Shown here one piece after another: positions 35,194-44,171 of a stretch of DNA of 64,000 nt. Every line of letters starts with the position of its first letter. Within the stretch, counting starts at the first letter, position 1. This stretch comes from Silvibacterium sp035945555 (GTDB lineage: Bacteria; Acidobacteriota; Terriglobia; Terriglobales; Acidobacteriaceae). The notes under the pieces were generated by a model, which saw only the letters and a program-made list of their open reading frames with translations, did not search any database and was not told the DNA's origin. The stretch spans positions 1 to 64,000 of the forward strand of contig DASZAG010000131.1 in NCBI GenBank assembly GCA_035945555.1, given 5' to 3'. A program made the position numbers and the translations under genes.

Positions 35194-35895
35194 ATGAGCG
35201 CGGCTACATCGACAACCGGGATCAATTTACCGCAAAGGGCGCCGAACTTTTGGCAATCAACCAACGGCAAGAAGATTGTGATGGCCGTTACGGGCTTCAT
35301 ACTTTTCCTTTTTGTCATAGGGCATCTGCTGGGCAACCTGCTGGTGTTTGCCGGACCTGCGCGATATAACTCATATGCGGCGATCTTGCATTTTGACGAC
35401 ACGCTGCTGTGGATTGCTCGCATTATTCTGATTGGCTCGGTCGTGCTGCACATTGTTGCCACCGTGCAGTTGGCGCTGCGGAACAAGGCTGCCCGCCCTG
35501 TAGGCTATGCGCGCAAAAAGGCGATCAATTCCTCCTATGCGTCGCGGACGATGTACTGGTCGGGCCCGATCATTCTGGCCTTCGTCATCTTCCACCTGCT
35601 GGAGTTCACCTCCGGAACAATTCATCCCAATTCGGTGTTCATTCCGCACGATGTTTACCACAACGTGCTCGCGGGCTTCCAGGTTTGGTGGGTTTCGGCA
35701 TGGTACATTTTTGCGCTTATCCTGCTGGGATTTCATCTGCGTCATGGCCTCTGGAGCATGCTGCAATCTTTCGGCATGCCGCAGTCTCCGGCCCGGGAGC
35801 GGGTCCTGAAAAGGACAGCGTTGGCTATATCGGCCGTCATCGTCATTGGATACATTCTGATTCCCATCAGCGTACTTACGGGGCTACTCAAGTAA
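35194..35895 (+). CDS. sdhC: Succinate dehydrogenase/fumarate reductase cytochrome b558 subunit
   Basis: 233 residues from the ATG at 35194 (an upstream TTG at 35182 is possible). Five membrane segments are visible, beginning MAVTGFILFLFVIGHLLGNLLVF, whose GHLLGN contains a haem-ligand histidine. Others include IILIGSVVLHIVATVQLAL, PIILAFVIFHLLEF, AWYIFALILLGFHLRHGLW. This is the single-polypeptide, di-haem b558 anchor of type B succinate:quinone reductases. It passes electrons from SdhB to quinone in the inner membrane. The stop is immediately followed by the sdhA ATG; order is sdhC-sdhA-sdhB. Confidence 0.9.
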   Translation: MSAATSTTGINLPQRAPNFWQSTNGKKIVMAVTGFILFLFVIGHLLGNLLVFAGPARYNSYAAILHFDDTLLWIARIILIGSVVLHIVATVQLALRNKAARPVGYARKKAINSSYASRTMYWSGPIILAFVIFHLLEFTSGTIHPNSVFIPHDVYHNVLAGFQVWWVSAWYIFALILLGFHLRHGLWSMLQSFGMPQSPARERVLKRTALAISAVIVIGYILIPISVLTGLLK

Positions 35896-37809
35896 ATGAA
35901 ACTCGACGCAAGAATTCCTTCTGGCCCAATTGAAAAGGCGTGGGAAAAATCCCTCTTCGATATGAAGCTGGTGAACCCCGCCAATAAGCGCAAGCACACC
36001 GTTCTGGTGCTCGGATCGGGGCTCGCCGGCGCCTCTGCAGCCGCATCGCTCGGAGAGCTTGGCTATCGCGTCCGCTGTTTCTGCTTCCAGGATTCGCCGC
36101 GCCGCGCGCACTCCATTGCCGCACAGGGCGGCATTAATGCCGCCAAGAATTATCAGAACGACGGCGACAGCGTTTATCGCCTGTTTTACGACACCGTAAA
36201 GGGTGGCGATTTCCGCTCACGCGAAGCCAATGTGTACCGGCTCGCTGAAAACAGCGTGAAGATCATTGATCAGTGCGTCGCTCAGGGTGTTCCCTTCGCT
36301 CGCGAATACGGTGGCACGCTCACCAACAGGTCGTTTGGCGGAGCACAGGTTTCACGCACCTTTTACGCGCGTGGGCAGACCGGTCAGCAACTGCTGCTCG
36401 GAGCCTATCAGGCGCTGGAGCGGCAAGTACGTGCCGGAACCGTCACCATGTTCTCGCGCACGGAAATGCTGGATCTGATCGTGATCGATGGGCAGGCGCG
36501 AGGCATTGTGACGCGCAACCTTGTTACCGGCGAATTGAGCGTCCACTTAGGTGACGCGATTGTGATGGCAACAGGTGGTTATGGCAACGTCTATTACCTG
36601 TCGACAAACGCCAAGGGATCGAACGCGACAGCAATATGGCGTGCACACAAGCGTGGGGCACTTTTTGCAAATCCCTGCTTTACTCAGATTCATCCCACCT
36701 GCATTCCCGTCTCGGGCGACTACCAGTCGAAGCTGACTCTGATGTCAGAGTCGCTGCGCAACGACGGCCGCATCTGGGTCCCTAAGCAGAAGGGTGACAA
36801 GCGTCCTCCCAATCAGATTCCATCGGAGGACCGCGACTACTATCTGGAGCGCCGCTATCCTGCCTTCGGCAATCTGGTTCCGCGTGACGTGGCTTCGCGC
36901 AACGCGAAAAATATGTGCGACGAAGGCCGCGGGGTGGGCGAAAGCGGTCTCGGTGTCTATCTGGATTTCAAAGAGGCGATTGGACGGTTAGGCGAGCAGA
37001 CGATCCGCGAACGCTACGGCAATCTGTTCGACATGTACCAGCGCATCACTGACGAGGATCCTTATAAAGTTCCAATGCGCATTTACCCCGCCATTCACTA
37101 TACGATGGGTGGCCTGTGGGTCGACTACAACCTGCAAAGCACCATTCCGGGGCTCTTTGTCGCGGGCGAAGCAAACTTCTCAGACCATGGAGCCAATCGC
37201 CTCGGCGCAAGCGCGCTCATGCAGGGTCTGTCGGACGGCTACTTCATCATTCCCTACACCGTCGGGAATTATCTTGCGACCGCGAAGCCCGCCAAAGTTG
37301 ATGAATCGCGCCCCGAGGTTCGGGATGCAATGGTTGCAGTTCGAACGAACATAGACAAGTTGCTCTCCATCAAGGGCAAACGCACCGTCGACTCCTTCCA
37401 TCGTGAACTGGGCCGGTTGGTATGGGAATACTGCGGAATGTCACGTAATGCGGAAGGGCTGGAGACCGCCGTCGGCAATATTCGCGAACTCCGCCACGAA
37501 TACTGGCGGGATGTAACTGTTCCCGGAAGCGGCGATGACTTGAACCAAAGCCTTGAGAAAGCGGGCCGGGTTGCGGACTTCTTCGAACTTGCCGAGTTAA
37601 TGTGCATCGATGCGCGAGATCGAAATGAAAGCTGCGGCGGACATTTCCGCGAGGAGTACCAGACTCCCGACGGCGAGGCGCAACGCGACGATGAACACTT
37701 CTCCTATGTGGCCGCCTGGGGTTACACCGGTCCGGATAGTCCACCGGTTCTGACCAAGGAGCCGCTTGAATTCGAATACGTTCACCCCAGCCAGAGGAGC
37801 TATAAATAA
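35896..37809 (+). CDS. sdhA: Succinate dehydrogenase/fumarate reductase flavoprotein subunit
   Basis: 637 residues. FAD-binding Rossmann motif VLVLGSGLAGASAAASL near residue 36, the flavin-attachment histidine in RRAHSIAAQGGINAA, and the dicarboxylate-site sequence YTMGGLWVDYNLQ with ANRLGASALMQG. The length and the long ERRYPAFGNLVPRDVASRNA insertion correspond to the type B group. It oxidises succinate to fumarate on the cytoplasmic face of the inner membrane, or runs in reverse. It starts directly after the sdhC stop and overlaps sdhB by one base (TAATG). Confidence 0.95.
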   Translation: MKLDARIPSGPIEKAWEKSLFDMKLVNPANKRKHTVLVLGSGLAGASAAASLGELGYRVRCFCFQDSPRRAHSIAAQGGINAAKNYQNDGDSVYRLFYDTVKGGDFRSREANVYRLAENSVKIIDQCVAQGVPFAREYGGTLTNRSFGGAQVSRTFYARGQTGQQLLLGAYQALERQVRAGTVTMFSRTEMLDLIVIDGQARGIVTRNLVTGELSVHLGDAIVMATGGYGNVYYLSTNAKGSNATAIWRAHKRGALFANPCFTQIHPTCIPVSGDYQSKLTLMSESLRNDGRIWVPKQKGDKRPPNQIPSEDRDYYLERRYPAFGNLVPRDVASRNAKNMCDEGRGVGESGLGVYLDFKEAIGRLGEQTIRERYGNLFDMYQRITDEDPYKVPMRIYPAIHYTMGGLWVDYNLQSTIPGLFVAGEANFSDHGANRLGASALMQGLSDGYFIIPYTVGNYLATAKPAKVDESRPEVRDAMVAVRTNIDKLLSIKGKRTVDSFHRELGRLVWEYCGMSRNAEGLETAVGNIRELRHEYWRDVTVPGSGDDLNQSLEKAGRVADFFELAELMCIDARDRNESCGGHFREEYQTPDGEAQRDDEHFSYVAAWGYTGPDSPPVLTKEPLEFEYVHPSQRSYK

Positions 37810-38636
37810 TGAAATTGACACTGAAGATCTGGCGACAAAAGAGCGGCGGTGACAAAGGCAAATTCGTCAGCTACACGGTGGATGACGTAAACGCCGAAAT
37901 GTCGATGCTGGAATGTCTCGACGTGCTGAACGAGACTCTGATCGAACGCGGTGAAGAGCCAGTTGCCTTCGAGCACGACTGTCGCGAAGGCATCTGTGGA
38001 TCATGCGGCTTCATGATCAACGGCGTGGCACACGGCCCGGAACGTGCGACCACCGTATGCCAGCTCACAATGCGGCATTTCAAAAATGGGGAGGAACTCG
38101 TCCTCGAGCCGTGGCGAGCAAAGCCGTTTCTGCCTCTCAAGGACTTAGTGGTTGATCGCCGCGCTTTCGATCGCATCATTGAAGCGGGTGGGTATATTTC
38201 GGTGTCAACGGGCAATGCCCCGGACGGCAATGCCATTCTCGTAGGCAAGGAGACCGCCGACCACGCCATGGACGCGGCAGCCTGCATAGGGTGTGGAGCC
38301 TGCGTGGCCGCATGCCCCAATGCTTCTGCCGCGCTATTTACTGGAGCGAAAATCACCCATCTCGGTCTATTGCCGCAGGGCGAAATCGAAAAGGACGAAC
38401 GCGCGCTGAACATGGTGGCGCAGATGAATCTTGAAGGTTTCGGCAACTGCACGAACATAGGCGAGTGCACCGCCGCGTGCCCCAAGGAAATTCCGCTCCA
38501 GGTTATCGCGACCATGAACCGCGATTTTCGGATTGCCAGCCCTAAGAGGCACGAACAGCGCATGCGTTGCGTTCGTCCTATGACTGAATGGAGCAACGGA
38601 TCGAAGCTGGACATCGACCCCAACGCCACTAGCTAG
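37809..38636 (+). CDS. sdhB: Succinate dehydrogenase/fumarate reductase iron-sulfur subunit
   Basis: 275 residues. The 2Fe-2S site is EHDCREGICGSCGFMING with a later cysteine in TTVCQLTMRHF. The 4Fe-4S ligands are in AACIGCGACVAACPN, and the 3Fe-4S site lies in NCTNIGECTAACPKEIPL. All ligands for the three clusters are visible. It links the flavin in SdhA to the haems in SdhC. The C-terminal tail (QRMRCVRPMTEWSNG) is slightly longer than in many homologues. Last gene of sdhCAB; the next gene starts about 128 bases later. Confidence 0.94.
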   Translation: MKLTLKIWRQKSGGDKGKFVSYTVDDVNAEMSMLECLDVLNETLIERGEEPVAFEHDCREGICGSCGFMINGVAHGPERATTVCQLTMRHFKNGEELVLEPWRAKPFLPLKDLVVDRRAFDRIIEAGGYISVSTGNAPDGNAILVGKETADHAMDAAACIGCGACVAACPNASAALFTGAKITHLGLLPQGEIEKDERALNMVAQMNLEGFGNCTNIGECTAACPKEIPLQVIATMNRDFRIASPKRHEQRMRCVRPMTEWSNGSKLDIDPNATS

Positions 38637-38763
38637 TTCCGCTCCAATGCCGCTCGTGATTCGCAAAGTCGTCAAGACCGAGGAAGAAGTCGTCTATTTC
38701 CGGCCCCGAGTAGCAGTCAATAGCCAAAGCGGTTTACTCTGAAATGTGAAATCTCCTGATTAC

Positions 38764-39498
38764 ATGAGAACCATTCGCCACGCCCTTTTGCTTTGTACCG
38801 CTACTTCCCTGTTTGCAGCGTGTGCTTTTGCGCAGCAATCTTCCACCGCCTCCTCGGCAAGTCAGCCACTTCCCGATTCGCCCGACGCGCAATCAAACGT
38901 CAGCCCTCAGCCTACTGGACCTACTGCTGTATTCGACACCTCCATGGGCCGCATGACCTGCAAGCTTTTCTCGCAGGAAGCTCCGAAGACTGTCGCCAAC
39001 TTTATCGGATTGGCCGAAGGCACAAAGGATTGGACAAACCCTGCGACACACCAGCTAATGCATGGCAAGACGTTTTATAACGGAACCACGTTTCACCGAG
39101 TCATCCCGGGCTTCATGATTCAGGGCGGAGATCCGCTGGGTACTGGAGAGGGTGGTCCCGGTTACGCCATTCCTGACGAGTTTGCTCCTAACCTGAATTA
39201 TGACGTTTCAGGAAGACTCGCAATGGCCAACTCCGGGCCGAATACCGACGGTTCTCAATTCTTTATTACAACTGCACCCTTCCTAAAAGGTAATCAAACC
39301 TACACCATCTTCGGACAGTGCGACCAGCACAGCGTGTTGGTGGCCGAATCTATTGCCGATGTGGAGCGCGATTCAAATGACAAACCGCTCACACCGGTGG
39401 TTCTGGAGAAGATCACAATCGTGCAGCAAGGCCAGCCAATTCCACCTCCGCCATCGGCAGGAGCTCCCGACGCGCCGGCAGCTACACCTCAAAATTAA
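38764..39498 (+). CDS. Exported cyclophilin-type peptidyl-prolyl cis-trans isomerase
   Basis: 244 residues from the ATG at 38764; a GTG at 38746 would add six residues, and neither has a good ribosome site. A signal peptide is present (HALLLCTATSLFAACAFAQ); FAAC could also be a poor lipobox. After a Ser/Pro/Ala linker the cyclophilin domain (about residues 58-225) has FHRVIPGFMIQGGDP, AMANSGPNTDGSQFFITTAPF and TIFGQCDQ. The Arg and Phe catalytic positions (FHR, FFIT) are intact. It would assist folding of exported proteins. It lies 20 bases before a second, cytoplasmic cyclophilin gene. Confidence 0.87.
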   Translation: MRTIRHALLLCTATSLFAACAFAQQSSTASSASQPLPDSPDAQSNVSPQPTGPTAVFDTSMGRMTCKLFSQEAPKTVANFIGLAEGTKDWTNPATHQLMHGKTFYNGTTFHRVIPGFMIQGGDPLGTGEGGPGYAIPDEFAPNLNYDVSGRLAMANSGPNTDGSQFFITTAPFLKGNQTYTIFGQCDQHSVLVAESIADVERDSNDKPLTPVVLEKITIVQQGQPIPPPPSAGAPDAPAATPQN

Positions 39499-39518
39499 TT
39501 TCCAAAGGAGTATCTCTA

Positions 39519-40046
39519 ATGAATCGTCAACCAGGAACCTATGCCGTCTTTAACACCAGCGAGGGCCGCATCGTTGCCCGCCTATTCGAGAAGGAAGCGC
39601 CGAAGACAGTCGCAAATTTTGTCGAGCTAGCCGAAGGCAAACGCGAATGGACTCATCCGGTGACACATAAAAAGAGCAGCGACAAGCTCTACGACGGCGG
39701 TGTATTCCATCGCGTCATTCCCGACTTTATGATTCAGGGCGGAGATCCGGCCGGCACTGGTTTTGGTGGTCCCGGTTATAAATTCGAAGACGAGACAAAA
39801 GGCTCGCCGCACAAGTTTAGCGCTCCTGGAAAGCTGGCTATGGCCAATGCCGGCCCGAACACCAACGGGTCGCAGTTCTTCATCACTGTGGCGGCCACGG
39901 ACTGGCTCACAGGCAAGCACACCATCTTCGGCGAGGTGGTTGAGGGGCAGGATGTGGCTGAAAAAATCTCGCGCGTTCCCCGGGGCGCACAGGACAAGCC
40001 GCACAAGCCAGTGGTCATTGAATCCCTGGCGATTGAGCGAGCCTGA
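39519..40046 (+). CDS. ppiB: Cytoplasmic cyclophilin-type peptidyl-prolyl cis-trans isomerase
   Basis: 175 residues, starting after AAAGGAGTATCTCTA. No signal peptide. The cyclophilin domain fills the protein: VFNTSEGRIVARLFEKEAPKT, shortened here to its start, then FHRVIPDFMIQGGDP, MANAGPNTNGSQFFITVA, and GKHTIFGEVVEGQDVAEKI. Both catalytic segments are intact. It shares many positions with the exported paralogue directly upstream (EAPKTVANF, GGDP, GPNT-GSQFFIT), so the pair arose by duplication with loss or gain of the signal. Confidence 0.9.
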   Translation: MNRQPGTYAVFNTSEGRIVARLFEKEAPKTVANFVELAEGKREWTHPVTHKKSSDKLYDGGVFHRVIPDFMIQGGDPAGTGFGGPGYKFEDETKGSPHKFSAPGKLAMANAGPNTNGSQFFITVAATDWLTGKHTIFGEVVEGQDVAEKISRVPRGAQDKPHKPVVIESLAIERA

Positions 40047-40120
40047 GCCGCGAGTGGCCGTAAGGGAGGGTTGTGGGGCTTGCAGCCCCGAACTCCATTC
40101 CGGATTTCGGAGATTTCTGC

Positions 40121-41314
40121 ATGCCTTCTGACAAACGGCCGTTTGGCCCGATAGATTTCAAGACACGCTTTCCGGCACTCGACGGAATTCGCGCGTTGGC
40201 GATTACGCTGGTCTTCGCGCGCCACTATGGTGGCGGCTCGCACGGGGGCATGATGCTGCAGGTGGTCAACGCTGTGCGCGAGCGCGGCTGGGTAGGCGTG
40301 GACCTTTTTTTTGTACTATCAGGATTCCTGATTACAGGAATCCTGTACGACACGAGAGCGGACTCGCGGTATTTCTCGCGCTTCTATATCCGCCGTTCGC
40401 TCCGCATCCTGCCGGTTTTCTATATTGTTGTGGCGTTGCTGTTGCTGTTGACGCCGATCTTCCATTATGAATGGCACTGGATTCAGCTGACATTTGTCTT
40501 TTATGTCGGCAACTTCTTTGCCAACTTTCATTGGGACTTGTACGGCATGATCAGCGCAAATCACCCGGCTGCAAGCGTGAGCATCAGCCATTTTTGGTCG
40601 CTGTGCGTGGAAGAGCAATTTTATCTGGTCTGGCCGCTGGTGGTGTGGTTCGTGCGTGACCGGGTTAAGCTGATTCAAGTCGCGATTGCGATTTCGGCAT
40701 TGTCGCTGGCTCTCCGCGTTGCGATGATCTCGAAATTTGGCCTCGTAATCGGAGCGACCTGGATCATTCGGACGCTACCATTCCGCATGGATTCGTTGCT
40801 GATCGGGGGCGTTCTGGCCCTGCTGCTGCGCGGCCCAGCGGCTGATCGATGGCAGCGCGCGTCGAAATGGGTCTTTTGGGTGTTCCTCGGAGCTGTGCTG
40901 GCAATCTTCACCCTGTCGCCTGCTGACAACTCTCCCTGGCTCCTTTCGGTGGGATTGACATGTACTGCGCTGGCGGGCGCGGGCCTAATCGGGATGGCCT
41001 TACGGTCGGAATCACCGGTATACCGACTATTTCATCTAAGGCCACTGCGCGTACTGGGCAAGTACAGCTATGGGTTCTACGTCTATCATTTGCTGTTCCG
41101 TGCGGCGTGGCTTTCTGCGCTGGTATATCTGGAGGAGCATCTGCACTCCCTAGCTTCGGCGGGACTCATTCTGTTGCCGGTGAATTTCCTCTTAGTTTTC
41201 CTTGTGTCGAAAGCCAGCTACGATCTGATCGAGGTACGATTCCTACATCTCAAGCGATATTTCCAATACGATTCAGAGCGCGCGCAGTATCATCACTCAC
41301 TCGCGGGTCGATAA
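40121..41314 (+). CDS. Acyltransferase family 3 membrane protein
   Basis: 397 residues from the ATG at 40121, which has GGAG seven bases upstream; a GTG at 40073 also has a ribosome site but would place it within a small hairpin. About ten membrane segments. The N-terminus FPALDGIRALAITLVFARH, shortened to its known core, has the arginine and histidine required in acyltransferase-3 (OatA/NodX/WecH-type) enzymes; RVGVDLFFVLSGFLITGIL type residues follow (WVGVDLFFVLSGFLI), and HFWSLCVEEQFYLVWPLVVW is the third hallmark. It would O-acylate a cell-envelope glycan or lipid; which one is not shown. Confidence 0.87.
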   Translation: MPSDKRPFGPIDFKTRFPALDGIRALAITLVFARHYGGGSHGGMMLQVVNAVRERGWVGVDLFFVLSGFLITGILYDTRADSRYFSRFYIRRSLRILPVFYIVVALLLLLTPIFHYEWHWIQLTFVFYVGNFFANFHWDLYGMISANHPAASVSISHFWSLCVEEQFYLVWPLVVWFVRDRVKLIQVAIAISALSLALRVAMISKFGLVIGATWIIRTLPFRMDSLLIGGVLALLLRGPAADRWQRASKWVFWVFLGAVLAIFTLSPADNSPWLLSVGLTCTALAGAGLIGMALRSESPVYRLFHLRPLRVLGKYSYGFYVYHLLFRAAWLSALVYLEEHLHSLASAGLILLPVNFLLVFLVSKASYDLIEVRFLHLKRYFQYDSERAQYHHSLAGR

Positions 41315-41434
41315 ACATGCTGGACCTCGGAAGTACGGTCGACAGTCCTCTTCGCCACATTTGCGGGAGGACTTCAATCTCATTGATCGGGCCTTTTAGG
41401 ACAGAGATCTATAAGGAATCTATGGCTCTGAAGT

Positions 41435-42292
41435 TTATCGTTCAACATTCGGATCGAGCGGCTGGTCTATAGATGAGGGCGAAGCGGAGAACGTGGGCTG
41501 GTCCAAATCGTCCTGTAGCTGACGCTCGGGGTCCGGATTCAGATCCTTATCGACGGGGCTATGCAAAGCCGACGCTTCACCCAGTGGGCCATTCCTTCTG
41601 AGCAAACTGCGCCGCCTCTGCCCCCTAGGTTTGGGGCGGAGGCTCGGGTTCAGGAATTGCGTTGTTTGCATATCACGCAATCCGACACTCAGACTCGGGC
41701 TCCACGCGAGCGGACTTTCAGTTCCAGGGTCGGGCGGACTGGCAAAGGTTGCCCTTTGCGTGCTATCGGGGAAATTCTCTTGGTAGATATCGAACTCGCC
41801 GCCTGAGTCTGAAAGGTCGCTCGCGATAGATTGGGGCTTAGTCTCGGCCCGCAATTTGTCTGAGGTTCGTTGTGTCGCTCCCCGTCCAAGTACCCCGCCC
41901 GCCGTCCTGGGCGCCCGAGAAGAAATCGATCGATTCACAGAACGAATTTCGGCATATCGGCCGCGATTTGACTGGCGCCGCGCAGCTCGCCATCCACGGA
42001 TGGCGGTTGATGATGGAGCGGAAGGAACTCTATCAGCCTGAACAATCGCTTCGACATTTTCCGTTACGTCACTGTTAACCTGAACACTCGGCAACTCGCC
42101 TTGCGCGAGGGGATGGATCGCAGCCTTTACGTGCTCTCCACCTGAATTCGACGCCTGTGGCATCGACGAAATATTGCTGTCAATTTGGGCGGACGGCAGG
42201 CTGGCGTCGAGGCTCTGGCCCATGGCGAAGCAGGCATAAGACAGTGCGAGCATACAGAGCCATACGAGTCGACATTTGCTGTTGCGCTTCAT
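41435..42292 (-). CDS. Secreted, largely disordered protein of unknown function
   Basis: 285 residues from the ATG at 42292 (AAAGGTGGA in front); the frame reaches upstream to 42355. It has a signal peptide (CRLVWLCMLALSYACFAMGQ), then a Ser/Pro/Asp/Gln-rich chain without long hydrophobic or regular segments. It has Arg-rich patches (RGWRAARRQSNRGRY, RPKPRGQRRRSLLRR) and acidic ends (DPERQLQDDLDQ). No domain is recognised. It is 90 bases after the polymerase-like gene on the same strand, at the end of the exopolysaccharide cluster, so a role in matrix assembly is possible but unsupported by sequence. Confidence 0.6.
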   Translation of the reverse strand: MKRNSKCRLVWLCMLALSYACFAMGQSLDASLPSAQIDSNISSMPQASNSGGEHVKAAIHPLAQGELPSVQVNSDVTENVEAIVQADRVPSAPSSTAIRGWRAARRQSNRGRYAEIRSVNRSISSRAPRTAGGVLGRGATQRTSDKLRAETKPQSIASDLSDSGGEFDIYQENFPDSTQRATFASPPDPGTESPLAWSPSLSVGLRDMQTTQFLNPSLRPKPRGQRRRSLLRRNGPLGEASALHSPVDKDLNPDPERQLQDDLDQPTFSASPSSIDQPLDPNVER

Positions 42293-42382
42293 TCCACCTT
42301 TTCTTGCACTTAGCGTGCCCCTCGAAGAAGACCACGCGTGCGCCGACAGCGGCATATCTCACTATCAGGATATAACGAAAAC

Positions 42383-44095
42383 TCATGCTCCGCGCTGCGG
42401 GACATCCTCCGCTCGCAGTGCCCAGCCCAGCACTAACGATGACACCGCTTTCGTAAGTATGAACGCAACTGCATATACCAACGCCACCTCGATAACTCCA
42501 CGGGTGAATACTCCTAGATAAGAGGCGACGTCCTGGAGCCCAAATACCGTAACGATCGTTGCGTAGGAAAATAACGCGCCAGCGATAATGGGGTTAAATG
42601 CAGTATATTGAGCTGTCTGCTGTCCTCGGTTGTCCGCATCCGCCGTCAAATCGCAGCGCGCATCTAAGACGACGAATAGAACCGTCGACATGAGCACCAC
42701 GTAGAGTGGCCACATCATTCCGAGCGTAGCGTTTAAGATTACTAATCCAAATCCTTCCCTAAATCCTGTAGCAGGATTCCCGGTGGCCAAGTGGTATAAA
42801 TAGTCTTCGCTAGATCCGCCTAGCACCTCTCTCTTATCCAGACGTAGATGTAAGGCCCGCAGAAACGGTTCAGGTAGTATGGCTATTACTCGATCACGTT
42901 CGATTTTCCTGAAGTACGAGAGGTCTCCCAGGGATGCTACTCCATTTGCTGCGTTAATCGATATATCGGTAAACCGCACGTTCCCGATTCTATCCAGGAA
43001 AATGTTGTTGTAGTAGGTTTCATCGTAGCGGTGAAAAGAGCGGCTCGCCCCCGCTTCAATTGCTTTGACTGCTATCCCGCTTCGGTATACGCTCCACGTC
43101 TCTCTTGCCAGTTCGCGAGGCGATACGCTGCCTCTCATTTTTCGCACTACAACCATCGATGCGGCCATATTGGTAAATGGCCCCGTAACAATCCAAGCGC
43201 AGGCAAGTAGGATCACGAACGATCGGAATGTGAGTCTTGGGGGAGAGATCGTTCCAGTCAAGACCCTGTAACCATACACAAGGACAAGAGAAGCGAAACC
43301 GGTAAACAAGTAACTCCTGCTGTTCGCCATGAAGGAAACTGCGATAACCAAAATGCTATACACAACAAGGCCAAGGCGAATCGGCCGAAGACGCGGCTGG
43401 TAGCGAGGATCGAGAAGATTTGGGAATGCCATGAAGTATGGCGTATAGATCAGCGGTTGAAACACACGCATGATAGACGATACGGTGGTTGTCTCTCCTC
43501 CGTGCGTGAGTTGGAGGTTTCCGAGTGTAGCGGCAACCCCCATGAAACCCATAAGCCAGAACTGAAGAGGATCCGGCATTTCGAAGAAGTGCAATGGGCG
43601 ATAAACAAAATTGGCAAGCGACCATCTTGCCCTCGCGTAGGGCGAGAACACGCGGTACACGTAGTGAGCCACCACAAGGGCGAGCATACCTGTAAGTCCG
43701 TATGCCCACACGAGGATATGATGAGTCAGATTGTGAAGGACGCTGTGAAAATCAAGCAACTGACCTAGGGGTGCGATTATAAAATACGAGATCGTATATC
43801 CCAGAATTGCCAGCGTTGACAGCGGGTACTCAGTAAGAAATGGCCGATTCAGCGAGTAAAATAGCCCGATGAATGCGCCGCACAGCAGCATAGCGGACGC
43901 AGCGAGATTGTCAGTGCTGAAGAATATGATCAGCTGTAAAAGTACCGCAACAGACACAACCAGCAATATTGCATTTCTGACTCGGGCCAGATTAACGCTG
44001 GATACCAGCCTCTCGCTAGTTGATTGAGGGGCCGTCGCTGCTGTGATGGGCTGCGGCATAGTTATGTCAACCTGCTTGCACGAAACACTGCTCAA
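42383..44095 (-). CDS. Wzy-like polysaccharide polymerase/ligase, multi-pass membrane protein
   Basis: 570 residues, TTG start at 44095 or an ATG 12 codons later. About 11-12 membrane segments (for example ILLVVSVAVLLQLIIFF, LGLVVYSILVIAVSF, SFVILLACAWIVTG). A large hydrophilic loop (about residues 320-440) contains RVFQ..., RYDETYYNNIF and FREGFGLVILNATLGM. The layout fits O-antigen/exopolysaccharide polymerases, which are too divergent to name further. Its bases are visibly more AT-rich than its neighbours, a frequent property of polymerase genes and possibly of transfer. It is 76 bases after the export-protein gene, within the same cluster. Confidence 0.7.
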   Translation of the reverse strand: MSSVSCKQVDITMPQPITAATAPQSTSERLVSSVNLARVRNAILLVVSVAVLLQLIIFFSTDNLAASAMLLCGAFIGLFYSLNRPFLTEYPLSTLAILGYTISYFIIAPLGQLLDFHSVLHNLTHHILVWAYGLTGMLALVVAHYVYRVFSPYARARWSLANFVYRPLHFFEMPDPLQFWLMGFMGVAATLGNLQLTHGGETTTVSSIMRVFQPLIYTPYFMAFPNLLDPRYQPRLRPIRLGLVVYSILVIAVSFMANSRSYLFTGFASLVLVYGYRVLTGTISPPRLTFRSFVILLACAWIVTGPFTNMAASMVVVRKMRGSVSPRELARETWSVYRSGIAVKAIEAGASRSFHRYDETYYNNIFLDRIGNVRFTDISINAANGVASLGDLSYFRKIERDRVIAILPEPFLRALHLRLDKREVLGGSSEDYLYHLATGNPATGFREGFGLVILNATLGMMWPLYVVLMSTVLFVVLDARCDLTADADNRGQQTAQYTAFNPIIAGALFSYATIVTVFGLQDVASYLGVFTRGVIEVALVYAVAFILTKAVSSLVLGWALRAEDVPQRGA

Positions 44096-44171
44096 TCCAT
44101 GCTAAGCAAGAGGCTCGTGGCGTGATGAGTGCCTTCCTCGCACGATCATGAATCAGGAGTCCGCTTGAATC

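Noticed and set aside
37871..38629. A 252-residue minus-strand open frame
   Set aside because: It is antisense to sdhB, whose iron-sulfur ligands are intact; no family features.
40075..40089. GGGGCT-TGC-AGCCCC hairpin after the cytoplasmic cyclophilin gene
   Set aside because: The stem is only six bases and no U-run follows, so it is not called a terminator.
42383..44095. A recent horizontal transfer of the polymerase-like gene
   Set aside because: The gene looks more AT-rich by eye, but polymerase genes often do, and there is no mobile element or composition count to support a transfer event.
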